Positions 1 through 7,329 of a DNA stretch of 16,791 nt are shown here, in pieces. Made by a program: the position numbers and the translations under genes. Source of the DNA: Acidobacteriota bacterium (GTDB lineage: Bacteria > Acidobacteriota > UBA6911 > RPQK01); NCBI GenBank assembly GCA_003819755.1, contig RPQK01000065.1:1-16791 (forward strand). Direction: 5' to 3'. The notes under the pieces were generated by a model. It was not told the origin of the DNA. It ran no database searches and saw only the letters and a program-made list of their open reading frames with translations. Numbering within the stretch: the stretch's first letter is position 1; each line of letters begins with the position of its first letter.

Positions 1-1
1 C

Positions 2-1063
2 TCCTACTACGACTACGTGGTGCTGTCGCGCGACGAGGCCCAGAAGAAGATTCTGCTGCAGATTGCGATGGTCCGTCAGAGCCTCCTCAATGACTATCTG
101 ATGCTACTCAAGGAACTCGGCCTTACTCCGTCGGCCGTGCGACTATCGAGCCTGGCGCTGCACCAACTTCTGGCGCTCCATAAGGCCGGATACCCGAAGA
201 AGGAGCCGGTCGTGATTCTGGATGTGAATCCGGGGAGCGTCGAGACCGTCGTTGTGGTCAGCTCAGAGCGGTTCTTCGCCGAGAAACTCGACGTCGCGGA
301 TGGTGCTCTGCCCACTGAACGGATTATCCGGCATCTCTACGACTTTCTTTCCCGACTTACCCTTAAGACGCCCGGGATAGCACGAATCTACTTGACGGGC
401 TCCCTCGGGTCGGACTTGCTCGAGCAGCTCCGCCAACGTTTCTCGGACTGCGAGATGCTCGGTGACAAACTGAAGGTTAAGGGGTGGGCCAACAGGATCG
501 AGCTTTTGACCGCGGTCGGGCTGGCCACAACGGCACTGAGCAAGTCCCAAGCTGCGAAGATTAACCTGGTTCCTCCCGAGCAGCGGGTGGTTGCGAGAAA
601 ACCGAGCGTCATACCGACCTTGGTTCTCGTCTGCCTTCTCCTGGTGATGGCGGCTTCCGCCGGAACGAGGGAATACAAACAGAGCAGCACATTCCTGGGA
701 AAGATTGACAGCGAAGTCCGAAAACTGCAGCCCCAGGTCACCGAGGTCTTGAACCTGAGGAAGCAAGTGGGCGAAAAGCAGAAGGAACTGGACGAGATCA
801 GAAGCCTGATGCAGGGTGAACAGCAGGTGCTGATGGTTCTGAAGGACCTGACTGAACGACTTCCGGATGACACCTATCTGCAGAATCTGACCATCGAGCG
901 TGGCCAGGTGGTCCTGTTTGGCTTTTCAGGGTCGGGGGGCGCTCTGATCCCGGCGCTCAGAGCCTCCAACCACTATAAGAGTGTATTGTCGAAATACACG
1001 ACGAAAGATCCGATTACTAAGAAAGAGAAATTCAACATCGAGGCGGCGCTGAAGACGGAGTAG
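2..1063 (+). CDS. gspL: GspL-like secretion platform protein (PilM-PilN fusion type), 5' partial
   Basis: The reading frame is open to the left edge, so the start lies outside the window; the GTG at 17 is not needed as a start. The visible protein has an actin-like/PilM-like cytoplasmic part (about 190 residues, including a beta-rich stretch VVILDVNPGSVETVVVV), one membrane segment (about nt 600-665, IPTLVLVCLLLVMAASA), a coiled-coil-like helix, and a C-terminal PilN/GspL-type periplasmic domain (LPDDTYLQNLTIERGQVVLFGFS, ending KFNIEAALKTE). In type II secretion, GspL anchors the assembly ATPase GspE to the inner membrane and pairs with GspM; in type IV pili the same job is split between PilM and PilN. 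The single fused chain favours the GspL reading. The genes that follow are GspM-, GspC- and GspD-like, which agrees. A T4P-like role cannot be excluded because the ATPase and pilin genes are not visible. Confidence 0.8.
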   Translation, partial: SYYDYVVLSRDEAQKKILLQIAMVRQSLLNDYLMLLKELGLTPSAVRLSSLALHQLLALHKAGYPKKEPVVILDVNPGSVETVVVVSSERFFAEKLDVADGALPTERIIRHLYDFLSRLTLKTPGIARIYLTGSLGSDLLEQLRQRFSDCEMLGDKLKVKGWANRIELLTAVGLATTALSKSQAAKINLVPPEQRVVARKPSVIPTLVLVCLLLVMAASAGTREYKQSSTFLGKIDSEVRKLQPQVTEVLNLRKQVGEKQKELDEIRSLMQGEQQVLMVLKDLTERLPDDTYLQNLTIERGQVVLFGFSGSGGALIPALRASNHYKSVLSKYTTKDPITKKEKFNIEAALKTE

Positions 1064-1064
1064 G

Positions 1065-1117
1065 CGTTCAGCGTTCACCGTTCACCGTTCACCGTTCAGC
1101 GTTCAGCGTTCAGCGTT
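1065..1117. repeat. Tandem heptamer array (CGTTCAS)
   Basis: Directly after the gspL stop codon there are seven consecutive 7-bp units, CGTTCAG or CGTTCAC (order G,C,C,C,G,G,G), then a partial unit. It sits in the 113-bp gap before gspM. Its CCGTT/GTTCACCGTT units are complementary to the AACGGTGAACGG repeats at 1136-1165, so the two arrays could pair as a stem in the transcript. Short simple repeats like this usually arise by slippage; no function is shown by the sequence. Confidence 0.9.
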
Positions 1118-1135
1118 GTAACAGTGAGACGGCAA

Positions 1136-1165
1136 CGGAATAACGGTGAACGGAATAACGGTGAA
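1136..1165. repeat. Two copies of a 15-bp direct repeat before gspM
   Basis: The 15-mer CGGAATAACGGTGAA occurs twice head to tail and is followed by a third CGG. It lies just upstream of the gspM ribosome-binding region (GGGAG near 1167-1171). Its AACGGTGAACGG core is the reverse complement of part of the heptamer array at 1065-1117, so an mRNA hairpin close to the gspM start is possible. Confidence 0.85.
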
Positions 1166-1176
1166 CGGGAGTAAAT

Positions 1177-1728
1177 ATGAAGAAGCTGACCAGGAGAGAC
1201 AAGCGGGCGCTCATCGGGGGCGCGGTTCTGGCTTTCCTCTATCTTTTGGTGTTCCATTTGATTTTGCCTTTCTACGAGGCTGGAACCACCGTTGATTCAC
1301 AGCTGGACCAGAAGAAGCAAATGTTGCAGCGCGCGGTCAAGACGATTCAGGAACGGGAAGTCTACGCAGCGCAGGTGGCGGAAATCGAGAAGGTTCTCGC
1401 CCAGTATGAGCAGAGGCTCCTGGATGCCCGTGATTCCACCACGGCAGCCACGCAACTGGACGAGATTGTCCGCGCGCTGGCGACCGAGAACAACGTCACG
1501 CTGACGAAGAGCAATCCCTTGCAGGATCGGAAGGCCGGGGAGCGCTACACGAAGGTGACAATCCAGATCAACCTGGACGGTGAGATGGCCGCCGCGACGG
1601 CCTTCCTTTATGCTCTCTCGGTCCATCCCAAGTTCCTTTTGATCGAGAACTACTCGGTCAGTAAGTTTCGGTTAACCAATAATGTGCAGCCGCGCATGGA
1701 TGTTTCGGCATTCATTCGGCTTTCCTGA
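1177..1728 (+). CDS. gspM: GspM/PilO-like inner-membrane platform protein
   Basis: The 183-aa protein has a basic cytoplasmic N-terminus (MKKLTRRDKRALIGG), one membrane helix at about residues 12-33, a long helical/coiled-coil stretch (about 38-85) and a C-terminal alpha/beta ferredoxin-like periplasmic domain (TKVTIQINLDGEMAAATAFLY, then FLLIENYSV). This layout is typical of GspM and PilO, which dimerise with GspL/PilN and help couple the cytoplasmic ATPase to the pseudopilus. It follows gspL after a repeat-filled 113-bp gap, and GGGAG lies about 6 bp upstream of the ATG. Size and layout fit the family; the sequence family itself is poorly conserved, so the GspM versus PilO label rests on the fused upstream GspL. 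Confidence 0.75.
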   Translation: MKKLTRRDKRALIGGAVLAFLYLLVFHLILPFYEAGTTVDSQLDQKKQMLQRAVKTIQEREVYAAQVAEIEKVLAQYEQRLLDARDSTTAATQLDEIVRALATENNVTLTKSNPLQDRKAGERYTKVTIQINLDGEMAAATAFLYALSVHPKFLLIENYSVSKFRLTNNVQPRMDVSAFIRLS

Positions 1729-1755
1729 TGCATCCTGCATCTGAATAGGTTGAGT

Positions 1756-2598
1756 ATGGGAAGACGGCTCCTTTTAGCCAATGTGGTGCTCCTGGTCGGG
1801 ATTATTCTCCTGGCGAGGTACGTCGCGGATGCGTGGCACCAGTACGACGATAAGCAGAACATCAAGACGGTCCTCGCCGGAGCGATCAGAGGCCGGCCGG
1901 CGGAAGTGTCGGTGAAAGCGCCTCCCCCGCCTGAACCGCCCCGTCCTTACCCCGACTTCACGGTCATTCCGGAGAAGGACCTTTTCATGCCTGAGCGGCG
2001 GCCGCCTCCGCCTGTCACCGCAGAGGTGAAGGAGGTTGCGCCCGCGTTGCCCAAGAAGCCGTCCTTGAACGGTGTAACGACTAATGCGGGCAAGAAGCAG
2101 GCCCTCCTGACCATCTTCGAAGGCAACAATCCTAAGGGGTCGACCCGCGTTGTGAGTCTTGGAGATGATGTGCAGGGCTACACGGTCAGCGAGATCTCGG
2201 ACACCACCATGAAAATGCGATGGAAGGACGTTGAGATTCTCGTCGACATGTTCGATTCCACTCCACAGCAACAGGCGGCCGCGCCTGCGGGTCGAACGTC
2301 TGCAGCGGTTACGATGATCACCATCGGGTCGGCTGCCGCTGCGGTGGAAACCGTGGCTGCGAGCGATAATCCGGCAGACGATCGACGAGGAGGCATCGAA
2401 GTCGGTGTCGTTGGAAACCAGGGGGGGACCGCTGGACAGCGAGGGCCGGGTCAGGGAGGAAGAACAGGAGAGAGCAACCGGGGGCAGATGGGCGGCAGAG
2501 GCAGCAGCATGGGCGGAAGCGGGACCATGGGCTTTCCTTCTGGCGGGTCCAACTCGGTCCCTTTCAATAGTGGAACCCGGCGCCCGAACGTTCGTTGA
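1756..2598 (+). CDS. gspC: GspC/PilP-like protein with Gly-rich tail
   Basis: A 280-aa protein from the ATG at 1756; a TTG at 1750 in the same frame is possible but less likely. It has one N-terminal membrane helix (LLLANVVLLVGIILLARYVA), a Pro-rich spacer, a conserved-looking FTVIPEKDLFMPERRPPP stretch like the NLF-type motif of GspC, and then a small beta domain (about residues 115-165: ALLTIFEGNNP, RVVSLGDDVQGYTVSEI, MRWKDVEILVDMF) matching the HR domain of GspC or the PilP periplasmic domain. In these families this domain contacts the N0 domain of the secretin. After it comes an Ala-rich and then Gly/Ser/Arg-rich tail of about 110 residues in place of the PDZ domain that many GspC proteins have. 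It lies 27 bp after gspM and 21 bp before the secretin gene, the expected partner. Confidence 0.7.
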   Translation: MGRRLLLANVVLLVGIILLARYVADAWHQYDDKQNIKTVLAGAIRGRPAEVSVKAPPPPEPPRPYPDFTVIPEKDLFMPERRPPPPVTAEVKEVAPALPKKPSLNGVTTNAGKKQALLTIFEGNNPKGSTRVVSLGDDVQGYTVSEISDTTMKMRWKDVEILVDMFDSTPQQQAAAPAGRTSAAVTMITIGSAAAAVETVAASDNPADDRRGGIEVGVVGNQGGTAGQRGPGQGGRTGESNRGQMGGRGSSMGGSGTMGFPSGGSNSVPFNSGTRRPNVR

Positions 2599-2619
2599 TG
2601 GCCTTATTTAGGTAAAAAC

Positions 2620-5241
2620 ATGAAGCGAATACTGATCATAGGATTAATGGTGGTGACCCTGTGCTTACCGGCCTTTGCCGGCGTGGCGACAGGTGCGAGC
2701 TTCCTGCAGGCGGCCGCCACCACAAAGCGAACCGGACCGCCTCCCCCGCCTGATGTACTTCCGGGCGTCGTTGGCGGAGCGCCTGCGCAGCCGCAAAGGA
2801 GCAACGAGGAGTATCTGCAAGAGCTGCTTCAGCGGCGGATGGAGCGAGAGCAGCGGCGCAAATCCGGCCAGGAGATCCCCACTCGGGCCATCCCGGCTCA
2901 GCAGATCCTGCCGGGGACTCAAACGCCTGCCGCTCCGACCCCGACCCCTCCTGTAGAGGCTCCGGCTGTCGTGAAGACGCCTCCGGCCGCTGCGCCGGTT
3001 GCGGGAGCAGAACGGACTTTCGATTTCACTTTCAACAATGCGTCGATCGACACCGTTATCAGCCACATCATGAAGGAGCTTGGCTACTCCTACGTGATTG
3101 ACCCGAAGGTTACTGGGACGGTCAGCATTTTTACCCAGAGGGGCATTCCACGAAGCCGCCTGTTCGGTGTTCTTGAACAGTTGCTCAATATGAACGGCCA
3201 GGGGATCGTCAAGCAGGGGGAATTGTACGTGATCGCTCCCCTGGGACAAGGGCCGCGCCTGTTTCCTGAGATTCTGGTGCGGCCGAAAGGCGAAGGCAAG
3301 AAGGAGAAGGAACAGGCCCCCACCGGACCGCCCACCGGCGACCAGAAACCAGCGCCCCAGAATCCTCCGGCGCAGACTCCACCGGCCCAGAACCCGCCGG
3401 GCACGACGGCAATGGAGCTGCAGCGAACGCAGGAGGCCGGGCAGCTGGACGCCGAGGAAGGGGTTATCACCTATGTTATTCCCCTGCATTACCTGGCTTC
3501 CGAGCACATGAAGCAGATGGCTCAGGTCTTCGTATCCGAGGGGGCGAATGTCATTGACTTCGCTCCCGCGAATATCCTGATCATTACCGACCATCGCCGG
3601 AATATCCAACAGGTCCTCGACATGATCAACGTGTTGGATTCACAATATTTCAGTATCAACAGCGTCGATCTGATCCAGATTAAGAACAATCTGGCGAAGG
3701 ACGTCGCCGAGGATCTCGCCAAGATCTTTGCCCCCGGAGATAAATCAAGCGTTCGACTCATAGCGATCGAAAGGCTGAACAGCATTCTAGCCGTCACGCA
3801 TGCCCCGTCCGTGTTGCAGGAAGTGAAGGGATGGATCGAAAAACTCGATTCGCCGTCCGCCAGCACTAATATTAAAACCTTTGTTTATCAGGTCGAGAAC
3901 AACACGGCAATGAACATTGCCGACGTGCTCTCACAGCTGTATCAGGACGGTGCCGGTCTCCCCTCTTCGTCTGTGAGTGCGGAAGGGCGTGAAGGTCAAA
4001 CGGTCGATCAACGCGGGAACTATCGCCAGCCTGGTTTTGTGCAGGACCGTTCTTCAGGACTCGGTGGTTCTTCGTCGATGTACGGCGGCGGATACGGTAA
4101 CGGCGGGTATGGCGGTCGAGGCGCATTTGGCGGAGAAGTGGGTCCTTCTCTGCGGGGACGGCCCATGGCCAACCAGGTGGGCGTCAAAGCAGTGGTAAGC
4201 GGCAACCTGAAAGTAATCGTCAACGAATACAACAACTCGCTGATCGTCCAAGCCACCCAAGCCGACTACGATTTTCTGCTCGAAACCATCAAGCAGCTGG
4301 ACATCCTGCCGCGTCAGTGCCTGATAGAGGCAAAAATATACGCTGTCACTCTTACGGATGACCTCTCTTTCGGCGTAACGGCCTTTTTGGAGAAGAGGGG
4401 AGCGCTCGCGCAAAACGAGACCGCCAATCCGCCGACGACTGGCTCGATTAGCGCCTCCGGCAGCGCTACAGGCGGCGCATTGTCCTTTGTGACCAGGACG
4501 ATGATAGGGGCGGAAAGACAGTTGGAGGCGGCCATAACCGCACTAAGATCCAAGACCAGGGTGGAGCTGGTTGAGGCGCCCCGCCTGCTGGCAATGGACG
4601 GCATGCAAGCCACTTTTAACGTCGGCGCGGAAGTCCCGGTGACGACCGCCTCTTTCGGCGATCCCCTGCATTCAGGTTCAGCCACGTCTTTCGTGAATTC
4701 GATTCAATTCCGCCCGACCGGTACGACCCTGCTTATTTCACCGAGAATCAGCGCCAGCGGCATCGTTACCATGGACCTGGCGATCGAAGTGAGCTCGGCA
4801 TCAGGCGCCGCCGGCAGCCTCACACCCACTATCAACCGGAACTATGTTGAGACATCGTTGATCGTAAGAGACGGGCAGACCGTGGCGATCGCGGGAATCA
4901 TCAGCGACCAGATGGATGCGGGTCAGAGCCGCGTTCCCGTGCTTGGTGATATCCCTATTCTCGGAATTCTGTTCGGCACCACCACCCGGAGCAAGAGCCG
5001 AAACGAGCTCGTTTTCCTGATCACGCCTCATGTCATCCCGAACCTCCCGACCGCCACCGAGCTGACTCTCGAGTTCAGGCGGGCGATGCGCCGGGCCTAC
5101 CACCTCATTCGCGAGAAGGAGACTGAGGAGCAGGAGTTGATCCGCGAGAGGCATGAAGAGGAGATGAGGGAGCTTCACGAGAAGAACAAGGCTCCAGAGC
5201 CGAGACCCACCCCGAGTGGCCCTACCCAGCCGGGCCAATAA
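2620..5241 (+). CDS. gspD: Type II secretion / type IV pilus secretin
   Basis: This 873-aa protein forms the outer-membrane channel. It starts with a signal peptide (MKRILIIGLMVVTLCLPAFAG) and a Pro-rich linker (about 45-130). An N0 domain follows at about 131-207 (FTFNNASIDTVISHIMKELGYSYVID), then another Pro/Gln linker and N1 to N3 ring domains (about 280-345, 348-415, 418-570). The beta-barrel secretin domain covers about 570-810 and carries the signature VPVLGDIPILGILFG near 772-786 and the ending FLITPHVIPN. A charged helical tail (REKETEEQELIRERHEEEMRE) and a Pro-rich end follow. Within N3 there is a Gly/Tyr-rich insertion (about 449-524). The length exceeds the usual 650-750 residues because of these linkers. 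The ATG is preceded by AGGT and by a clear signal peptide. It is the last gene of the + strand unit. Confidence 0.95.
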   Translation: MKRILIIGLMVVTLCLPAFAGVATGASFLQAAATTKRTGPPPPPDVLPGVVGGAPAQPQRSNEEYLQELLQRRMEREQRRKSGQEIPTRAIPAQQILPGTQTPAAPTPTPPVEAPAVVKTPPAAAPVAGAERTFDFTFNNASIDTVISHIMKELGYSYVIDPKVTGTVSIFTQRGIPRSRLFGVLEQLLNMNGQGIVKQGELYVIAPLGQGPRLFPEILVRPKGEGKKEKEQAPTGPPTGDQKPAPQNPPAQTPPAQNPPGTTAMELQRTQEAGQLDAEEGVITYVIPLHYLASEHMKQMAQVFVSEGANVIDFAPANILIITDHRRNIQQVLDMINVLDSQYFSINSVDLIQIKNNLAKDVAEDLAKIFAPGDKSSVRLIAIERLNSILAVTHAPSVLQEVKGWIEKLDSPSASTNIKTFVYQVENNTAMNIADVLSQLYQDGAGLPSSSVSAEGREGQTVDQRGNYRQPGFVQDRSSGLGGSSSMYGGGYGNGGYGGRGAFGGEVGPSLRGRPMANQVGVKAVVSGNLKVIVNEYNNSLIVQATQADYDFLLETIKQLDILPRQCLIEAKIYAVTLTDDLSFGVTAFLEKRGALAQNETANPPTTGSISASGSATGGALSFVTRTMIGAERQLEAAITALRSKTRVELVEAPRLLAMDGMQATFNVGAEVPVTTASFGDPLHSGSATSFVNSIQFRPTGTTLLISPRISASGIVTMDLAIEVSSASGAAGSLTPTINRNYVETSLIVRDGQTVAIAGIISDQMDAGQSRVPVLGDIPILGILFGTTTRSKSRNELVFLITPHVIPNLPTATELTLEFRRAMRRAYHLIREKETEEQELIRERHEEEMRELHEKNKAPEPRPTPSGPTQPGQ

Positions 5242-5280
5242 CCCCCAAGAAGTAGAATCATAGTCCCCCCAAGCAACCGT

Positions 5281-5304
5281 GGGTCCCATCTTCGGATGGG
5301 ACCC
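5281..5304 (+). terminator. UUCG-capped hairpin after the secretin gene
   Basis: GGGTCCCATC, loop TTCG, GATGGGACCC: a perfect 10-bp stem closed by the very stable C(UUCG)G tetraloop, 40 bp after the gspD stop codon. Only a short TTT follows, so it may be a weak terminator or a 3' stabilising hairpin rather than a full intrinsic terminator. The same GGTCCCATCT / AGATGGGACC core appears twice inside a glycosyltransferase gene (14441-14466 and 14534-14557), so it may also be one copy of a dispersed palindromic repeat. Confidence 0.7.
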
Positions 5305-5316
5305 TTTGATCTATCA

Positions 5317-5551
5317 CCAATCAAACAGAGCCGCGAGCGGAGCGCCTTTTTGCGGAGCGACCCGGCCGGTTGCCTCTATTACAATCTGTTCGTAGTGCCG
5401 CCTTCAGGCGGGCCTTTCCGATCTAACTTGCTGCCGCATCCGCGATTCGAAAAGGCCCGCCTGAAGGCGGCACTACGAACGGATTATAGTTGAGGCAACG
5501 GCCGGGTCGCTCCGCAAAAAAGGCGCTCCGCTCGCGGCTCTGCTTGATTGG
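5317..5551. repeat. 235-bp long inverted repeat (arms about 102 bp)
   Basis: The left arm (5317-5418) and right arm (5449-5551) are reverse complements with only scattered mismatches. Outside in, they contain CCAATCAA, CAGAGCCGCGAGCGGAGCGCC, TGCGGAGCGACCCGGCCG, TTGCCTC, CGTAGTGCCGCC and TTCAGGCGGGCCTTT. The loop is about 30 bp. Least conserved is the short TATTACAATCTGTTCG / CGAACGGATTATAG part. The arms also contain smaller palindromes (GCCGCCTTCAGGCGG). No transposase gene is present, so this is a non-autonomous or REP/MITE-like element or a foldback structure. Short open frames in it are by-products of the repeat. Confidence 0.9.
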
Positions 5552-5564
5552 GCGTTCTATAGGC

Positions 5565-5599
5565 AAAAAAAAAGGCCGGCATGATGCCGGCCTTTTTTT
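5565..5599. terminator. Bidirectional intrinsic terminator between convergent operons
   Basis: A GGCCGGC stem with loop ATGAT and GCCGGCC is flanked by nine A on the left and seven T on the right, so it has a T-tract in both directions. It lies 16 bp past the end of the minus-strand TPR-like gene and downstream of the plus-strand secretin gene. It therefore can stop transcripts of both convergent units. Confidence 0.93.
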
Positions 5600-5615
5600 G
5601 GATGGCCTGGGATGT

Positions 5616-6059
5616 CTACTTCTCGGGCGCTGTGAGCGCGGGCGCGAAGTGCTGTGCCTTCCGATAGATCTCGATGGCTTCCTCGAATTTGCCCTGATCT
5701 TTCAAAACCATGCCTTTAGACATCAACAAGGGGTACTTGCTCTCGCTCAGTCTCACCTTGGGCAGAGCCTCGTCCACCATCTGGCTGGCCAGCGAATACT
5801 GGCCGGCCTGACGAAGAGCGCGAACGATTTGAACGGTGGCCTGTACGAGCGGCATTTCGTTCTCGGCACTGAGATCCAGGCTTAGGATCTGGCGGTACTC
5901 CCCGATTATGCGGGAATACTCCTGGTTCTGAATGAGCGCCGTGATGATCTCATATTGGCTGCCGGCTATTTGTAACTTCGCCCTTTCATTCTGCCTTTGC
6001 GCGTGCAACGGCATGCTCAAAAAGGCGGTGAGCAGCAGAAGCGGTATGAACTTCCTCAT
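5616..6059 (-). CDS. Small exported TPR-like protein
   Basis: The 147-aa protein begins with a typical signal peptide (MRKFIPLLLLTAFLSMPLHA, cleavage likely after residue 20). The mature part is all-helical, with at least one recognisable tetratricopeptide-type repeat near residues 109-142 (YPLLMSKGMVLKDQGKFEEA, then IEIYRKAQHFAP) and a weaker helical pair before it (ALRQAGQYSLASQMVDEAL). TPR folds mediate protein-protein contacts, so it probably works in the periplasm as an adaptor. Its ATG overlaps the anti-sigma stop by ATGA, so it is co-translated as the third gene of the sigma-factor operon and may take part in sensing or in the envelope response. The exact role is unknown. Confidence 0.8.
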   Translation of the reverse strand: MRKFIPLLLLTAFLSMPLHAQRQNERAKLQIAGSQYEIITALIQNQEYSRIIGEYRQILSLDLSAENEMPLVQATVQIVRALRQAGQYSLASQMVDEALPKVRLSESKYPLLMSKGMVLKDQGKFEEAIEIYRKAQHFAPALTAPEK

Positions 6060-6580
6060 TGTGAACTCCCCTTAGATAAGAAGGGATTTGACGTGGAAGC
6101 ACCCAGGTCAAGAAATGGATTCTCGGGAGGGGTGGTCTTCTCCAACTGGGACAAGAAGGGGTTGCCCTTCACCTCGAAGTGATAGGCATCGATCTGGGCA
6201 AGGAGAAGCCTATCCGACTCCCGGTTGGCCCTGAATTCAAGCAAAGACCAGGAGACGACTAAAAGAAGCAGTGAACTGATCAGGGCATAACGGAGCTTAG
6301 GAACATTCCAAAACCGGAAGAGGCTGGACACGAAAGCCGAGACGGCCGAAACCTCCTCGGGTCTGTGCATCCGGCTCTCAATGCGGTACCAGAGGTGCTG
6401 CGGGGGCTCGATTTCCAAGGCGGACGAGCCGAGCAGGGCATTAAGATCGGACTGTTCACGGTAAAAGGCCAGGCAGGACGAACACGTATCGAGGTGCGTG
6501 CGGACCGGCTTGACCATCTTCGGGTCGCAACTCCCGTCCAGGAAAGCCCCGATTTGTATCCGCCAGTCTTCGCAGTTCAT
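6056..6580 (-). CDS. Zinc-finger membrane anti-sigma factor
   Basis: A 174-aa protein with an N-terminal zf-HC2 anti-sigma domain: Cys3 and the H29-x3-C33-x2-C36 motif (THLDTCSSC), which in this family binds zinc and wraps the cognate ECF sigma factor. One membrane helix lies at about residues 98-114 (YALISSLLLLVVSWSLL), putting the C-terminal 60 residues in the periplasm. That part carries three copies of the motif NPFL at residues 140, 154 and 165 (two as NPFLS, one as NPFLD), in an otherwise disordered-looking tail. The gene overlaps the sigma gene and the TPR gene by 4 bp each. It most likely holds the sigma factor inactive until an envelope signal is received. Confidence 0.88.
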   Translation of the reverse strand: MNCEDWRIQIGAFLDGSCDPKMVKPVRTHLDTCSSCLAFYREQSDLNALLGSSALEIEPPQHLWYRIESRMHRPEEVSAVSAFVSSLFRFWNVPKLRYALISSLLLLVVSWSLLEFRANRESDRLLLAQIDAYHFEVKGNPFLSQLEKTTPPENPFLDLGASTSNPFLSKGSSQ

Positions 6581-7179
6581 ATCTTTTCAACCCGTGAACG
6601 CTTCATGTAGGCGGCTATGGCTTCCTTGACCATGAGCCGCGCCCTGTAAATATCCGTCTTTACAGAAAGAAGCGAACGTCCAACGACCTTGGTAATGTCC
6701 TCGTAACTCATTTTCTGAAAGACGGCCAGCACAAATACATCCCGGTACTTGGGTGTGAGTCCCTGGAGCGCCTGATTGATAACGTCATTCAGTTCTCCAG
6801 AGATCGCCAGCTTCTCCGGGTCCGGCTGCCTAATGTCGTCTCTCAGAAAGTTGTAATAACCCGCCTCGTCATCGTCAATCGAGACCTCGGTGGCCCGCTG
6901 CGTCCGTCTCAGCTTCTGGTAGACTTCGTTTCGCGCGATGCGATAAAGCCAGAAGCGAAACTGATTGGCGTCCCGCAGATGCTTCAACTCGCTGTGGACC
7001 TTCAGGAAGGTCTCCTGAACGAGATCTTCGGCATCTTCTACGGATCCGATCAGCCTCCAGACGAAGTTGTAAACCGGCTTCGAAAAGAGGACGTAAAGCT
7101 CGTAAAAGTCCTGTTCGGAACCGCTTTGGGCTCGCTTAACGACTTTCTTGAGCTGTTCGGGGCTGAATTCGCTGGGCAT
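6577..7179 (-). CDS. ECF-family RNA polymerase sigma factor
   Basis: The 200-aa protein has sigma region 2 at about residues 20-92 (VYNFVWRLIGSVEDAEDLV, then QETFLKVHSEL, and FRFWLYRIARNEVYQKLRR) and sigma region 4 at about 133-188 (LTPKYRDVFVLAVFQKMSYE, DITKVVGRSLLSVKT, RARLMVKEAI). It has no region 1 or 3, as usual for the extracytoplasmic-function class. It directs RNA polymerase to a small regulon under control of the anti-sigma factor encoded immediately downstream with an ATGA overlap. No strong Shine-Dalgarno sequence is seen before the ATG. It is divergent from the exported FG-GAP protein at 7465, which is a candidate target, but no clear ECF promoter could be identified. Confidence 0.95.
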   Translation of the reverse strand: MPSEFSPEQLKKVVKRAQSGSEQDFYELYVLFSKPVYNFVWRLIGSVEDAEDLVQETFLKVHSELKHLRDANQFRFWLYRIARNEVYQKLRRTQRATEVSIDDDEAGYYNFLRDDIRQPDPEKLAISGELNDVINQALQGLTPKYRDVFVLAVFQKMSYEDITKVVGRSLLSVKTDIYRARLMVKEAIAAYMKRSRVEKI

Positions 7180-7329
7180 GTAAAACGAGTGCGCAAATCG
7201 CGATCGCCCCTCAACCTAACAGCCCGTTTTCCCAAAAGCAACGGTAAAAGATGTTTACGGAGATCGAAAGTTGCGTCCGTTTCTTCTCCATTATGCTCGC
7301 CTTATCCTCCGGCTTCCAGCTAACCCCTT

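Noticed and set aside
1065..1165. CRISPR-like array
   Set aside because: The repeat units are 7 and 15 bp with no spacers of constant length and no cas genes nearby.
5296..5493. 65-codon open frame across the left half of the 235-bp inverted repeat
   Set aside because: It is made wholly of repeat sequence and hairpin, has no ribosome-binding site, and its translation has no protein-like features.
5490..5885. 131-codon + strand frame running from the inverted repeat into the TPR-like gene
   Set aside because: It crosses the bidirectional terminator and is antisense to a gene with a clear signal peptide and operon coupling.
7200..7207. GCGATCGC octamer (HIP1-like) in the divergent intergenic region
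   Set aside because: Only a single copy was noticed, not the dense pattern seen in cyanobacteria; most likely chance.
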